DNA of 64,000 nt from Bog-473 sp036489775 (GCA_036489775.1 DASXFC010000064.1:1-64000), one strand, 5' to 3'; counted from the first letter of the stretch, positions 44,859 to 53,423 are shown. Notes: a model not told the origin generated them from the letters alone. Program-made: numbers and translations.

Positions 44859-45688
44859 AGCGTTGCGCTCCCCGAGACGGCGATCCGGGCGCCGGACACG
44901 TAGCTCGCGGCCGGGGAGCAGAGGAAGGCCACCACTTCGGCAACCTCCTCTGGGCGGCCCCGGCGCCCCATCGGGAGTGTGGGGAGGTAGGCGGCGTCGT
45001 CGGACCGTGGCGGCACCATGTCCGTCTCAACCACCATGGGCTCTACGAGGTTGACCCTGATTCCGAACGGAGCGAGCTCCTTGGCCGCGTTGACCGTCAG
45101 ACCGATGAGGCCGCCCTTGGAGGCGGCGTAGTGAGGACCCGTCACACCACCTTGGAGCCCGGCCGGAGAACCGAGGTTCACGATGGAACCACCCTTCCCG
45201 GCGCTGACCATGGCCTGAGCAGCCAGCTGCAGGACGAGGAAGGGCGCGGTCAGGTTCGTGTTGATAGTGGCGAGCCATGATTCGAGGGTCATGTCCATGA
45301 CGGTGGCCTTCTGCGCTATCCCAGCGTTGTTGACGACAGTGTCGACGCGGCCAAAACGATCGAGGACGTGATGCACGGCGACGCTTGCGACCTCTGGATC
45401 CGAGAAATCACTGCGCACCGTGTCTGCGCGTGCCTGCCGCGCCTTGATCTCCTCAGCGGTGCTCTCGGCACCCGACGAATCCGAGCGGTACGTCACCACG
45501 ACCGCGTCATGGTCCTCGGCCAGACGGATTGCGATGGCCCGCCCGATGCCGCGTGAGCCACCTGTCACCAACGCGACACGATCCTCGGTGACGCGTGGGC
45601 TGGCCACGTCCGTCAGGCCGCCGCGTCCCACGGCACCCTTGGCCCCGCCCCGTCCGTCCTCATGTCTAGCCAGCCCAGCCCTCGCCAT
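44855..45688 (-). CDS. SDR-family oxidoreductase (FabG-like)
   Basis: A 277-residue short-chain dehydrogenase with TGGSRGIG, NNAGIAQK, Ser in VNLGSPAG, YAASK and NLVEPMVVETDM. The first 30 residues (MARAGLARHEDGRGG...) are not part of the family fold, so the true start may be further in. It heads the SDR-LLM pair and is divergent from cluster C hyuA; the promoter region between holds a perfect palindrome. Confidence 0.87.
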   Translation of the reverse strand: MARAGLARHEDGRGGAKGAVGRGGLTDVASPRVTEDRVALVTGGSRGIGRAIAIRLAEDHDAVVVTYRSDSSGAESTAEEIKARQARADTVRSDFSDPEVASVAVHHVLDRFGRVDTVVNNAGIAQKATVMDMTLESWLATINTNLTAPFLVLQLAAQAMVSAGKGGSIVNLGSPAGLQGGVTGPHYAASKGGLIGLTVNAAKELAPFGIRVNLVEPMVVETDMVPPRSDDAAYLPTLPMGRRGRPEEVAEVVAFLCSPAASYVSGARIAVSGSATL

Positions 45689-45738
45689 GTTACATTGAGA
45701 TCCATCTAATGATTATAATCAACTGGCGCTAAGCCGGG
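45689..45738. promoter_or_regulatory. Divergent promoter region with perfect 12-bp palindrome before cluster C
   Basis: TGATTATAATCA at 45710-45721 is a perfect palindrome containing TATAAT on both strands (45714-45719 on the plus strand). A weak -35 candidate, TACATT at 45691, is 17 bases upstream for the plus direction. It shares ATTATAATCA with the gntR-adjacent site at 28188. Confidence 0.6.
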
Positions 45739-45760
45739 GTGATCGCAGAACGGAGTTGCC

Positions 45761-45808
45761 ATGGTGTCTGGGGTGGAAGTGGCGAACCTCATGGTGCGGG
45801 ACCGGTGA
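45761..45808 (+). CDS. Possible 15-residue leader peptide coupled to cluster C hyuA
   Basis: After CGGAG and six bases, ATG 45761 opens MVSGVEVANLMVRDR, whose TGA overlaps the GTG start of hyuA (GTGA at 45805). hyuA has no ribosome site of its own, so translation of this short frame could deliver ribosomes to it. It may be a translational coupler rather than a functional peptide. Confidence 0.4.
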   Translation: MVSGVEVANLMVRDR

Positions 45809-47877
45809 ACCCCCCTCCACCCGCACCGGAGACATCTCGCCGGATCCGGATCGGGATCGATGTCGGCGGCACCTTTACCGACATCGTCGGCATGCCCGAG
45901 GACGGCTCGCCCTGGACGGTACGCAAGGTCCCATCGACTCCTGAAAACCCGAGCATCGCCGTTCTCCGAGCCATCGACCTCCTACTCGAGGAGGAGGGAT
46001 CCTGCGAGGTGACTTTCCTCGGACACGGCACAACGGCCGGCACCAACGCCTTCCTGACCAAACGTGGCGCGCCGACGCTCCTACTCACCACGCGCGGATT
46101 CGAAGACGTTCTGGAATTCCGCCGCATGGACCGCACCGGTGTGCTCGATCCGTACGACTTGCAGCTCCAGTTCCCTACGCCACTCGTGCCCAAATACCGC
46201 CGTATCGGTGTTCTCGAGCGGATTGGCCGGGATGGTGAGGTGGTCACCGCGCTCTCGCCCGAGGAGATCGACCGAGTGGTCGATGTCATTCGCCATTCCG
46301 ACGCCGAAGCGGTTGCCATCTCACTCCTGTGGTCCTTCGCCAACCCTGACCATGAGATCACCTTGAAGAAGGCGATCGAGGCTGAATTCCCAGAGCTGTT
46401 CGTGAGCTGCTCAAACGACATCGACCCAACCATGATGGAGTACGAACGCACGAGTACGACGGTCATCAACGCCTACCTAGGTCCGCTCATCAGCCGCTAC
46501 TTCGACCAAGTCGAGACCCGAGTGGGCGAGATGGGCCTGCCCGAGCCCCGGATCATGCAATCCAACGGAGGCCTGGCCTCCATCAAAGCGGCCTCCCGCC
46601 GGCCAGTCGCTCTCCTCGAATCCGGCCCCGCTGCCGGCGTGGCGGCCTGCGTGGCGTTGGCCGGGGAAACGGGCGACCGAAATGTCCTCGCCGTCGACAT
46701 GGGCGGCACCAGCTTCGATGTCGCCCTTGTCGTGGACGGCTCACCTACCCAGCACATCGAAACCGAAGTGGACGGCTACATCGTTCGCGTTCCAATGCTT
46801 GACATCCGAAGCATCGGCGCAGGTGGGGGCTCGATCGCGTGGATCGACGAGCACGGCGGCTTGCGGGTCGGACCCCAAAGTGCCGGGTCACAACCCGGAC
46901 CGGTTTGTTATGGCCGTGGTGGAACATCGGCCACCGTGTCAGACGCCAATGCCGTGCTCGGGTATCTGCAAGACCTCACCGGCGGATCACTCAAACTCGA
47001 CGTGGTCGAGGCAAGCCGAGCTTTGGCCACTCAGATCGGAGAGCCTCTGGGGCTGAGTGCGCTCGAAGCGGCCAGCGGTGTCTATCGGCTCGTCAACGCC
47101 AACATGGCCGATGCAATGCGAGTGATGATGAGCGAGTCGGCCGTCAACCCGCTGGAGCTGACCCTGATGGCGTACGGAGGGGCTGGACCGGTTCATGCCT
47201 CGGCATTGGCCCGGGAGCTCGACATCGCCCGCACCGTCATTCCGGCTCACCCCGGTGCCCTGTCCGCGCTGGGCGTGGCCACGGGGGATCTCGTACATGA
47301 TCTGGCTGAAGCGGTCATGCAGCCGCTCGACATCCTGCGGGCGGAGGACCTTCGCCAACGCTTCGCGCACATGGAGGGAGAGGGTCGAGCCATTCTGGCC
47401 GAGGAGGGTGTCACCGGCGAGGCCGTGACGATGCAGGGCTACGTGGTGGCCCGCTACATCGGGCAGATGCACGATCTGCAGGTCGTCCTCGACCAGAAGA
47501 CGCGGCTCCATCCGGACCCGGCCCGGATTGCGCAGCAATTCCACGAACTGCACAGGGACGTGTACGGCGTGTCCGTTGAGGACGAGCCGGTGCTCGTCGT
47601 CAGTGCCCGCACTCGAGCTATCGGTCGCACCCCCAAACCGCCGTTCGGTGGCCATGCCGGAGATGCCGTGGCAGCCCCCGCCCACTTCGCCCCCGCCTGG
47701 TTCGAAGGGACTGGCATGGTCGACACACCCGTCTACCTGCGCCAACCCTGGCAACCCGCGGTGTTGCACGAGGGTCCGGCCATCATCTTGGAGTACGACT
47801 CGACCACCATGGTCCTGCCCGGCCAGACATGGGAACTCGATTCGGCCGGTTCGATCGTAATCAAGGAGGGGCAGTGA
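45805..47877 (+). CDS. hyuA: HyuA-family ATPase subunit, cluster C
   Basis: A 690-residue ASKHA ATPase: RIGIDVGGTFTDIVG, FLGHGTTAGTNAFLTKRGA, ESGPAAGVAACVALAG, VDMGGTSFDVALV, GAGGGSIAW. It is collinear with the cluster B copy, including RVPMLDIRSIGAGG and ARYIGQMHDLQV. The GTG at 45805 gives a length like its paralogues and follows a short coupled frame; an upstream in-frame GTG at 45739 has no homology. It is followed by hyuB with a GTGA overlap. Confidence 0.9.
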   Translation: MNPPPPAPETSRRIRIGIDVGGTFTDIVGMPEDGSPWTVRKVPSTPENPSIAVLRAIDLLLEEEGSCEVTFLGHGTTAGTNAFLTKRGAPTLLLTTRGFEDVLEFRRMDRTGVLDPYDLQLQFPTPLVPKYRRIGVLERIGRDGEVVTALSPEEIDRVVDVIRHSDAEAVAISLLWSFANPDHEITLKKAIEAEFPELFVSCSNDIDPTMMEYERTSTTVINAYLGPLISRYFDQVETRVGEMGLPEPRIMQSNGGLASIKAASRRPVALLESGPAAGVAACVALAGETGDRNVLAVDMGGTSFDVALVVDGSPTQHIETEVDGYIVRVPMLDIRSIGAGGGSIAWIDEHGGLRVGPQSAGSQPGPVCYGRGGTSATVSDANAVLGYLQDLTGGSLKLDVVEASRALATQIGEPLGLSALEAASGVYRLVNANMADAMRVMMSESAVNPLELTLMAYGGAGPVHASALARELDIARTVIPAHPGALSALGVATGDLVHDLAEAVMQPLDILRAEDLRQRFAHMEGEGRAILAEEGVTGEAVTMQGYVVARYIGQMHDLQVVLDQKTRLHPDPARIAQQFHELHRDVYGVSVEDEPVLVVSARTRAIGRTPKPPFGGHAGDAVAAPAHFAPAWFEGTGMVDTPVYLRQPWQPAVLHEGPAIILEYDSTTMVLPGQTWELDSAGSIVIKEGQ

Positions 47878-49697
47878 CGGTCGATCCCGTGACATTCGAG
47901 GTGGTGTCAGGTGGCCTGCGTGCACTGGCCCAGGAGATGAAGGTCTCTGTGATGCGCACGGCCTACAGCCCGGTGGTGGCGTCCGGGGGCGACATGTCAG
48001 CGGGCATTGCCGATGCTCAGGGATTGGTCGTCGCTCAAGGCCAGGACATTCCAGGACAACTCGGAGCACTGCCCGGCTCGCTCCACGCCATGCTCGAACC
48101 GTGGCGAGGCAGACTCGAACCCGGCGATGTGCTCATCGGGAACGACCCGTACCTTTGTGGGTCAAATCACATCAACGACGTCTGCCTAGTGATGCCGATG
48201 TTCGTCGAAGGCGAGCTTCTCGCCTATTCGTGCACCCGCACTCACTGGATGGACATCGGAGGAACGACTCCTGGGTCCTTTAATCCCCGCGTGCCGGATA
48301 TGTTTGCAGAAGGTCTGCGCATCCCGACCGTGTTGGCCTACAAAAACTACGAGGCCGTTGACGCCATCTGGGAGATCATCTTTGCCAATGTCCGCGGTCG
48401 GCGGGAGCGCGAATGGGATCTGCGGGCAGGATTCGCAGGTTGCGCCACCGCCGAGCGCGGCTTACGGCGCATTTGCACTCGCTATGGCGCCGACGTAGTC
48501 CGATCCGTCATGGAGATGGCCCTGCTGGACTCCGAGCGTCGAATGCGCTCACGGCTGCTCGAAGTTCCCGATGGGACCTACCACGCCGTGGACTGGTTCG
48601 AGGGGGATGGGTGGGAAGATCGACCCGTGCGTCTCGAGGTGGCCGTCACCATCGCCGGCGACGCCATCAGCATGGATTGGAGCGGCTCGGATCCCCAGGT
48701 CCGAGGCGGCCTCAACCTGCCCTATTCGTCCACATTCGGGGTCGGAATCTACGCACTCAAAGCGGCGCTGGGCCAAGGTATCGCGCCCAACGCGGGACTG
48801 TGGGCGATGCTCGAGGTGACGGCACCGGTGGGGACGGTCGTCAATCCGCTGCCGCCTGCGCCCACACAAGCCAGTGCAGCCGAGACCATTCAGCGTTGTG
48901 CCGACCTTCTCATGATGTGCCTGGCCCAGGTCGTGCCCGACGATGTCCTGGCTGGGACATTTGCCTCCGCCTCTGTCCTGATGATGGAGGGTCGTGATCC
49001 AGTGCCTTGGAGGCGAGAGCTCCTAGGTCGCGAGCGCTCGGTTTTCATGGACAACGGCCCAGGAGGCATGGGCGGGCGGCGCACGGGCGACGGCGTCTCT
49101 GGCATCAAGGTGCACACGGGGAACGCGCGGGTGCCATCCATCGAATCCGCCGAATTTGCCATGCCGGTGCGAGCGATTCGTTGGGAACGGGTCCGGGACA
49201 CCGGCGGCGCCGGAGCGCGGCGAGGAGGATGCGGCGTCGCAAGGGAATGGGAGGTTCTCGACGATCGAGTGAACTTCACCCTCATGACTGAACGGTCGCG
49301 CGTTCCGGCCTTTGGCCTACTGGGTGGGGGTGCCGGGGCACTAGGCGTCTTCGCCATCAATCCCAACAGCGCTAACGAGGATCTCCTCCCGTCGAAGACG
49401 GCGCCACGCGAACTGAACCGAGGCGACCGTTTCCTGTTTCAGAGCGCCGGTGGTGGTGGGTATGGCGATCCCTACCAGAGAAGCACCGATGCCGTTCTGG
49501 CCGACGTCCGTGAGGAATACGTTTCCCGAAAATCCGCGCAGGACCAATACGGGGTAGTGATCGACAAGGCAATGCAGGTGGATCCCGTCAAGACCGAAGA
49601 CCTCCGCAGACGGCGCACGGCCACCCAAGGGGAAGACCAGCTCGTCGATCGGGGGCACTGGACCTACGGCGACATCGACAGCGCCACCGCAAAGTGA
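47874..49697 (+). CDS. hyuB: HyuB-family subunit, cluster C
   Basis: A 607-residue HyuB protein: DPVTFEVVSGGLRALAQEMKVSVMRTAYSPVVASGGDMSAG, GDVLIGNDPYLCGSNHINDVCL, HWMDIGGTTPGSFN and FQSAGGGGYGDPYQRS. AGGAGGGG precedes the GTG, which overlaps the hyuA stop. It is close to the cluster B copy throughout. Its stop overlaps the start of the NifU-like gene (GTGA), tying that gene to the HyuAB unit. Confidence 0.9.
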   Translation: MTVDPVTFEVVSGGLRALAQEMKVSVMRTAYSPVVASGGDMSAGIADAQGLVVAQGQDIPGQLGALPGSLHAMLEPWRGRLEPGDVLIGNDPYLCGSNHINDVCLVMPMFVEGELLAYSCTRTHWMDIGGTTPGSFNPRVPDMFAEGLRIPTVLAYKNYEAVDAIWEIIFANVRGRREREWDLRAGFAGCATAERGLRRICTRYGADVVRSVMEMALLDSERRMRSRLLEVPDGTYHAVDWFEGDGWEDRPVRLEVAVTIAGDAISMDWSGSDPQVRGGLNLPYSSTFGVGIYALKAALGQGIAPNAGLWAMLEVTAPVGTVVNPLPPAPTQASAAETIQRCADLLMMCLAQVVPDDVLAGTFASASVLMMEGRDPVPWRRELLGRERSVFMDNGPGGMGGRRTGDGVSGIKVHTGNARVPSIESAEFAMPVRAIRWERVRDTGGAGARRGGCGVAREWEVLDDRVNFTLMTERSRVPAFGLLGGGAGALGVFAINPNSANEDLLPSKTAPRELNRGDRFLFQSAGGGGYGDPYQRSTDAVLADVREEYVSRKSAQDQYGVVIDKAMQVDPVKTEDLRRRRTATQGEDQLVDRGHWTYGDIDSATAK

Positions 49698-49966
49698 CCG
49701 AAATGCCGATAGACACGAATGCAATCACGGCAGCTGTTGAGGATCTCCAGGTCCTTGTCCGTGGCGACGGAGCCGATATCGAACTGGTGAGGGTCGACGT
49801 CGAGAGCCGGTACGTCGAGCTTTCTCTCGACCTGTCGAAGGTCGAATGCCTGGACTGCGTCATACCACCCCATCTGCTGGCCGACATGGTGACGCAACGA
49901 ATACGGGATCGGGCTCCCGGCTACCAGGTGGTCGTGCGCGATCCACGGGACGTGGCGGCTTCCTAA
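49694..49966 (+). CDS. NifU C-terminal-like small protein
   Basis: The 90-residue protein resembles the NifU C-terminal (Nfu-type) domain: a helix, then VLVRGDGADIELVRVDVESRYVELSLDL, then ECLDC (a CxxC pair at about residues 52-55) and a closing helix MVTQRIRDRAPGYQV. Nfu domains hold and transfer Fe-S clusters through a CxxC. The motif is a little divergent (usual CxxC is in G.C..C). It starts at GTG 49694 overlapping hyuB, or at ATG 49703. It is followed after 63 bases by the UGSC-type gene, so it may load a metal centre in that system. Confidence 0.6.
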   Translation: MTEMPIDTNAITAAVEDLQVLVRGDGADIELVRVDVESRYVELSLDLSKVECLDCVIPPHLLADMVTQRIRDRAPGYQVVVRDPRDVAAS

Positions 49967-50029
49967 ACGAATCAGACGCGCCCTAGACGAGGCGCCATTC
50001 CCAAGGGACCATCGGCGAGAGGAGAGCGA

Positions 50030-50566
50030 GTGACACACGGCATCGTCTTGGATCCGACAGCGACCGCCAGAAAGGAGGGGCACTCCGCCGGACCACCGCT
50101 CGGCCAGCTGGGCGGCAAGGTGATCGGCATGCGCAGAGACTTCTGGCTTTCCTGGGACGTCGTCACCGACGAGTGGGCCCGAATGCTCACCGAGGCAGGC
50201 GCCAGCGTGAAATTCTGGCACCACCAACCGCCGGTCGGAAAGCAAGCGGAAGCTGTTCTGGCCAGTTACAACAGTTTCCTGACCGAGACCGATGCCACCA
50301 TCGCCGGGCTCTGCAACTGCGGCGCCTGCACGATGTGGACCATTCACGATGCGCTCTTATCGTTGGAGCGCGATCACCCGACCATCGTGTGCACGACGGA
50401 GCATTTCCGCGAGCTGGCGATCTCCTTGGCAGGCCAGGGCGGGCGACAAGAGATCCGGATGCAGGTCCTTCCTTATCCCTTGCAGGGCCGCGCCGACGAT
50501 GATGTTCGCCAGGTGGCACGAGACACCTTCCCTTCGCTGCTCGAGGCGTTCGGGGCTGTTGTCTGA
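50030..50566 (+). CDS. UGSC-type redox protein, Cys form, cluster C
   Basis: The 178-residue paralogue of the gene at 22181. CNCGACTMW lies at residues 95-103 after the strand ATIAGL, followed by TIHDALLSLERDHPTIVCTTEHFRELAISLA. The N-terminal RRDFWLSWDVVTDEW segment is also shared (RRDVYWLSWEMVVDEW in cluster A). The GTG start has GAGGAG upstream. The extra Cys95 is absent from the cluster A copy. Family function is not established; redox or metal binding by the CxxC-like pair is likely. Confidence 0.7.
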   Translation: MTHGIVLDPTATARKEGHSAGPPLGQLGGKVIGMRRDFWLSWDVVTDEWARMLTEAGASVKFWHHQPPVGKQAEAVLASYNSFLTETDATIAGLCNCGACTMWTIHDALLSLERDHPTIVCTTEHFRELAISLAGQGGRQEIRMQVLPYPLQGRADDDVRQVARDTFPSLLEAFGAVV

Positions 50567-50567
50567 C

Positions 50568-51623
50568 ATGGCTAACTCCGCTGCGTTGGACAGTGCACGC
50601 ATCGAGGTGGATCTCGATCCGAGGAGATTCAACCAGAAGATCCTCGAGATGGGCTGGGGGGATGGACTGCCCTGCATTCCGCCAACGGAGCCTCTCGTCC
50701 TCGAATACCTCGCCGAAACCACGCGGTCCCCCGGTGACATCGTAGCCGCGCTCCCCCCCTCTGGGGCGGACTGCACCGTCGAGAAGATCGCTATCAACGC
50801 TGTCATGGCGGGCGCCCCGCCAACGGCCATGCCACTCCTGTGTGCGGTCGTCGAGGCCATGGCCGACGCAGAATTCTTCCTGGCGGGGATCAATGCAACG
50901 ACAGCCTCGGTTGTTCCCGCCGTTGTCGTCAACGGGCCGATCCGGCACCAGCTCAAGATTCCCTTCTCCTATTCCTGTCTCGGAGGCATGACGAGCTGCG
51001 CGCCCAGCGTCGGTCGGGCAACCAGACTCATCCTCCGTCACGTTGCCGGACAAGTCGCCGGTGTCACGTCAGAGTCCGTCTTTGGTCAACCTGCTCGAGT
51101 CATCGGCCTGGTCACCGGGGAATGGGAAGAACGCTCGCCCTGGGCACCACTGGCTGAACGCAGAGGTGTCCCCGGCGATGCCGTGACGGTCTTGGGAGCA
51201 ATGGGGACGACCAACGTCGTCGACACCCTGCAAGTGAGCGCCCAACACCTCCTCCACCTGATCGGAGGCTCTGCCGGTTACATGGGTGCCAACGGCCTCT
51301 ACCTCCACAACAACACGTTCTCCCAGTTCACGGTGGCCCTCAACCCATCGTGGGCCTACATCATCGGCAAGGAATTCCCCTCGATGGAAGAAGTCCGGCG
51401 CATCTTGTGGGAACGGGCCTCACTCCCGATCGACGCGTTCCCGCCGGCCACTCGGGAGATGATCGAACGGGATGAGCGCGTGCAGTCAGACGGCCGGGTC
51501 CATCAAGTTCGCTCCCCGGATGACATCAACGTCTTCGTATGTGGCGGCGAAGGCGCGCTGCATGCCACGCTCCTCCCGGGCTTCACCTCGTCACTGGCCG
51601 TCACCCGACCCATAACTGGGTGA
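50568..51623 (+). CDS. UGSC-associated protein of unknown function, cluster C
   Basis: The 351-residue counterpart of the gene at 21127, alike from GWGDGLPCIPPTEPLV to VFVCGGEGALHATLLPGF. Conserved Cys occur in GLPC, GADCTVE, PLLC and YSCLGGM. It follows the UGSC-type gene by one base through the same TGACATG junction as in cluster A. No signal peptide or membrane segment is seen, so it acts in the cytoplasm. The tight pairing argues for a two-component enzyme or an enzyme and its thiol partner. Confidence 0.7.
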   Translation: MANSAALDSARIEVDLDPRRFNQKILEMGWGDGLPCIPPTEPLVLEYLAETTRSPGDIVAALPPSGADCTVEKIAINAVMAGAPPTAMPLLCAVVEAMADAEFFLAGINATTASVVPAVVVNGPIRHQLKIPFSYSCLGGMTSCAPSVGRATRLILRHVAGQVAGVTSESVFGQPARVIGLVTGEWEERSPWAPLAERRGVPGDAVTVLGAMGTTNVVDTLQVSAQHLLHLIGGSAGYMGANGLYLHNNTFSQFTVALNPSWAYIIGKEFPSMEEVRRILWERASLPIDAFPPATREMIERDERVQSDGRVHQVRSPDDINVFVCGGEGALHATLLPGFTSSLAVTRPITG

Positions 51624-51768
51624 TAGAGCCCCAGTCGAGGAGCCCTCGAAGGTAGCTGGCCCTTCACGACTCGTCTTCGACGTCCGGGACTTGGCTCACG
51701 CTCAAGCTGTAGTGACCAACGGCGTCGTCGACACCCGACGTGTCAACCGCTTCGGCCATCAGCTCCTA

Positions 51769-52917
51769 GTGGCCCGTCGCTGATATAGCTCGGATAGTTA
51801 AAGTGGCACCATGCCATTGGTGACCGCTCCTCCGTTGACCATGACGGCCAAACAGCGCAAGGCCCTCGAGCAGATAGCCCGTTCGACCTCGCTGCCGCAC
51901 CGAAAGGTGGTCCAGGCATCGGCACTGCTGCTCGCCGCTGATGGGCTGGCCACTAACGAAGTGGCCCGCCAGTGCAACACGACGAACGATTCGGTCCGTG
52001 CGTGGCGCCGTCGCTTCGAGGCTGAGGGCGTCGACGGCGTGGGCGAGATCGCGCCGGGGCGGGGCCGCACGTCGTGGCTGCCCGACGGCACGGTCGAGGC
52101 GGTGGTGCACGACACGCTGCACGCGGTGCCCGATGACGGGTCGACGCATTGGAGCACCAGGCTCATGGCCGAACGCCACGGCATTGGCAAGGACACCGTG
52201 GCTCGCATCTGGAAGAACCACAACATCAAACCTTGGAAGGTTGACACCTTCAAGATCTCGACCGACCCGGACTTCGAAGCCAAGCTCATTGACGTGGTCG
52301 GGCTCTACTTGAACCCGCCCGAACGGGCCATTGTCTTTAGTTTTGACGAAAAGACCCAGGTCCAGGCGCTTGATCGCACCCAGCCGTCGCTCCCAATGAA
52401 GCCCGGTCGAGGCGGGACGATGACCCATGACTACAAGCGCCACGGCACCACCGACCTCTTCGCCGCCATGAACGTGGCGACGGGCGAGGTGCTCTACGAC
52501 ACCCGCACGTCGCACAAGGCGACCGACGTGCTCCGCTTCTTCAAGCTGATCGACCTCCACGTGCCGAAGGATCTCGAGGTGCACGTGATCCTCGACAACC
52601 TCAGTGCCCACAAGGCCCCGGTGGTCAGCGACTGGCTGGCCGATCCCAAGCGAGCCCGCTGGCATCTGCACTTCACACCAACCAGTTCGTCGTGGCTCAA
52701 TCTGGTCGAGCGCTGGTTCGGTGAACTCACCGAACGCCGACTGCGGCGTGGCGTCTTCTCCTCGGTGCCTCACCTGATCGAAGCCATCGAGCTATGGGCC
52801 GAGCACTGGAACGACAATCCAAGGCCCTTCATCTGGCACAAGCCGGCCAAAGAGATCATCGCCAAAGTGCGCCGCGGACGGTCATCACTTAGCCGAGTCA
52901 TTTCCGCGACGGAGCAC
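51769..52917 (+). mobile_element. IS630-family insertion sequence
   Basis: Inverted ends GTGGCCCGTCGCTG (left) and GTGCTCCGTCGCGG (right, read inward) are flanked on both sides by TA (51767-51768 and 52918-52919), the target duplication expected of the IS630/Tc1 group. The similarity of the ends continues inward (AGCTCGGATAGT versus GACTCGGCTAAGT). The single transposase frame is intact, so the element may be active. It lies between cluster C and the second ArsR/AHSA1 pair. Confidence 0.85.
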
Positions 52918-52920
52918 TAG
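51811..52920 (+). CDS. IS630-family transposase
   Basis: The 369-residue enzyme has an N-terminal HTH (LATNEVARQCNTTNDSVRAWRRRFEAEGV), a second HTH segment (HWSTRLMAERHGIGKDTVARIWKNHNI) and a DDE catalytic core: Asp in FSFDEKTQVQ, Asp in HVILDNLSAHK and Glu in SSWLNLVERWFGEL. It cuts and pastes the element at TA sites. The stop codon TAG is made from the flanking TA duplication plus the next G, so the reading frame ends at the junction. No frameshift is needed. Confidence 0.93.
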   Translation: MPLVTAPPLTMTAKQRKALEQIARSTSLPHRKVVQASALLLAADGLATNEVARQCNTTNDSVRAWRRRFEAEGVDGVGEIAPGRGRTSWLPDGTVEAVVHDTLHAVPDDGSTHWSTRLMAERHGIGKDTVARIWKNHNIKPWKVDTFKISTDPDFEAKLIDVVGLYLNPPERAIVFSFDEKTQVQALDRTQPSLPMKPGRGGTMTHDYKRHGTTDLFAAMNVATGEVLYDTRTSHKATDVLRFFKLIDLHVPKDLEVHVILDNLSAHKAPVVSDWLADPKRARWHLHFTPTSSSWLNLVERWFGELTERRLRRGVFSSVPHLIEAIELWAEHWNDNPRPFIWHKPAKEIIAKVRRGRSSLSRVISATEH

Positions 52921-53017
52921 TAGGTGACGGCGCAGCCCCCGACAACTGGCGGCAATGTCCTGCCAACTCTTCCTCATGGGGTCATTCGGATCTTTCCGTC
53001 ATTACTTAGGTGACCAC

Positions 53018-53062
53018 TTGACTATCTCCCCGGTCGTGATCACTACTTAAGGAGATGGTTAA
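53018..53062. promoter_or_regulatory. Inverted repeat over the start of the second ArsR-type gene
   Basis: TTGACTATCTCC (53018-53029) and GGAGATGGTTAA (53051-53062) are identical to the arms at 4013-4056, while the 21 bases between differ. Conservation of the arms but not the centre supports a protein-binding site, probably for the paralogous repressors. Confidence 0.65.
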
Positions 53063-53423
53063 CCATCCGGCTGAGCGCAACCGGGTCTTTCTGGCCCTGG
53101 CTGATCCGAGCCGCCGGTCAATGGTGGAGCGATTGACCAGCGGCCCGGCCTCGGTGAGCCAACTAGCTGAGCCCCTGTCCATGTCCTTGGCTGCCGTCGT
53201 CCAGCACGTGAGCGTGCTCGAAGCGGCCGGGATCATCGCCACTGAGAAAGTGGGCTGCGTCCGCACCTGCCAGCTCAGGCCAGAGAGCCTCCGACCAGCC
53301 GAAGACTGGTTCGCCAAGCAGCGCCGCGATTGGGAACGCCGCCTCGATCGCCTCGGCGACGTTCTGGCCGAGCGGCACGAACAACAGATATCTCGACAAC
53401 ACCAACCCAAGGAGGAAACATGA
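53055..53423 (+). CDS. ArsR-family winged-helix repressor (copy 2)
   Basis: A 122-residue paralogue of the gene at 4049: FLALADPSRRSMVERLTSGPASVSQLAEPLSMSLAAVVQHVSVLEAAGIIATEKVGCVRTCQL. No metal-binding Cys cluster of the classic ArsR type is seen. The ATG directly follows GGAG as in copy 1. It overlaps the AHSA1 gene by ATGA. The shared operator arms suggest the two repressors may cross-regulate. Confidence 0.87.
   Translation: MVNHPAERNRVFLALADPSRRSMVERLTSGPASVSQLAEPLSMSLAAVVQHVSVLEAAGIIATEKVGCVRTCQLRPESLRPAEDWFAKQRRDWERRLDRLGDVLAERHEQQISRQHQPKEET

Noticed and set aside
46987..48069. 360-codon frame antisense to cluster C hyuA and hyuB
   Set aside because: It spans the junction of two certain genes on the other strand and shows no family features.
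8564..51623. Island as an integrative element or prophage
   Set aside because: No integrase, tRNA attachment site, conjugation or phage gene was seen; only one IS630 element lies at its right side.
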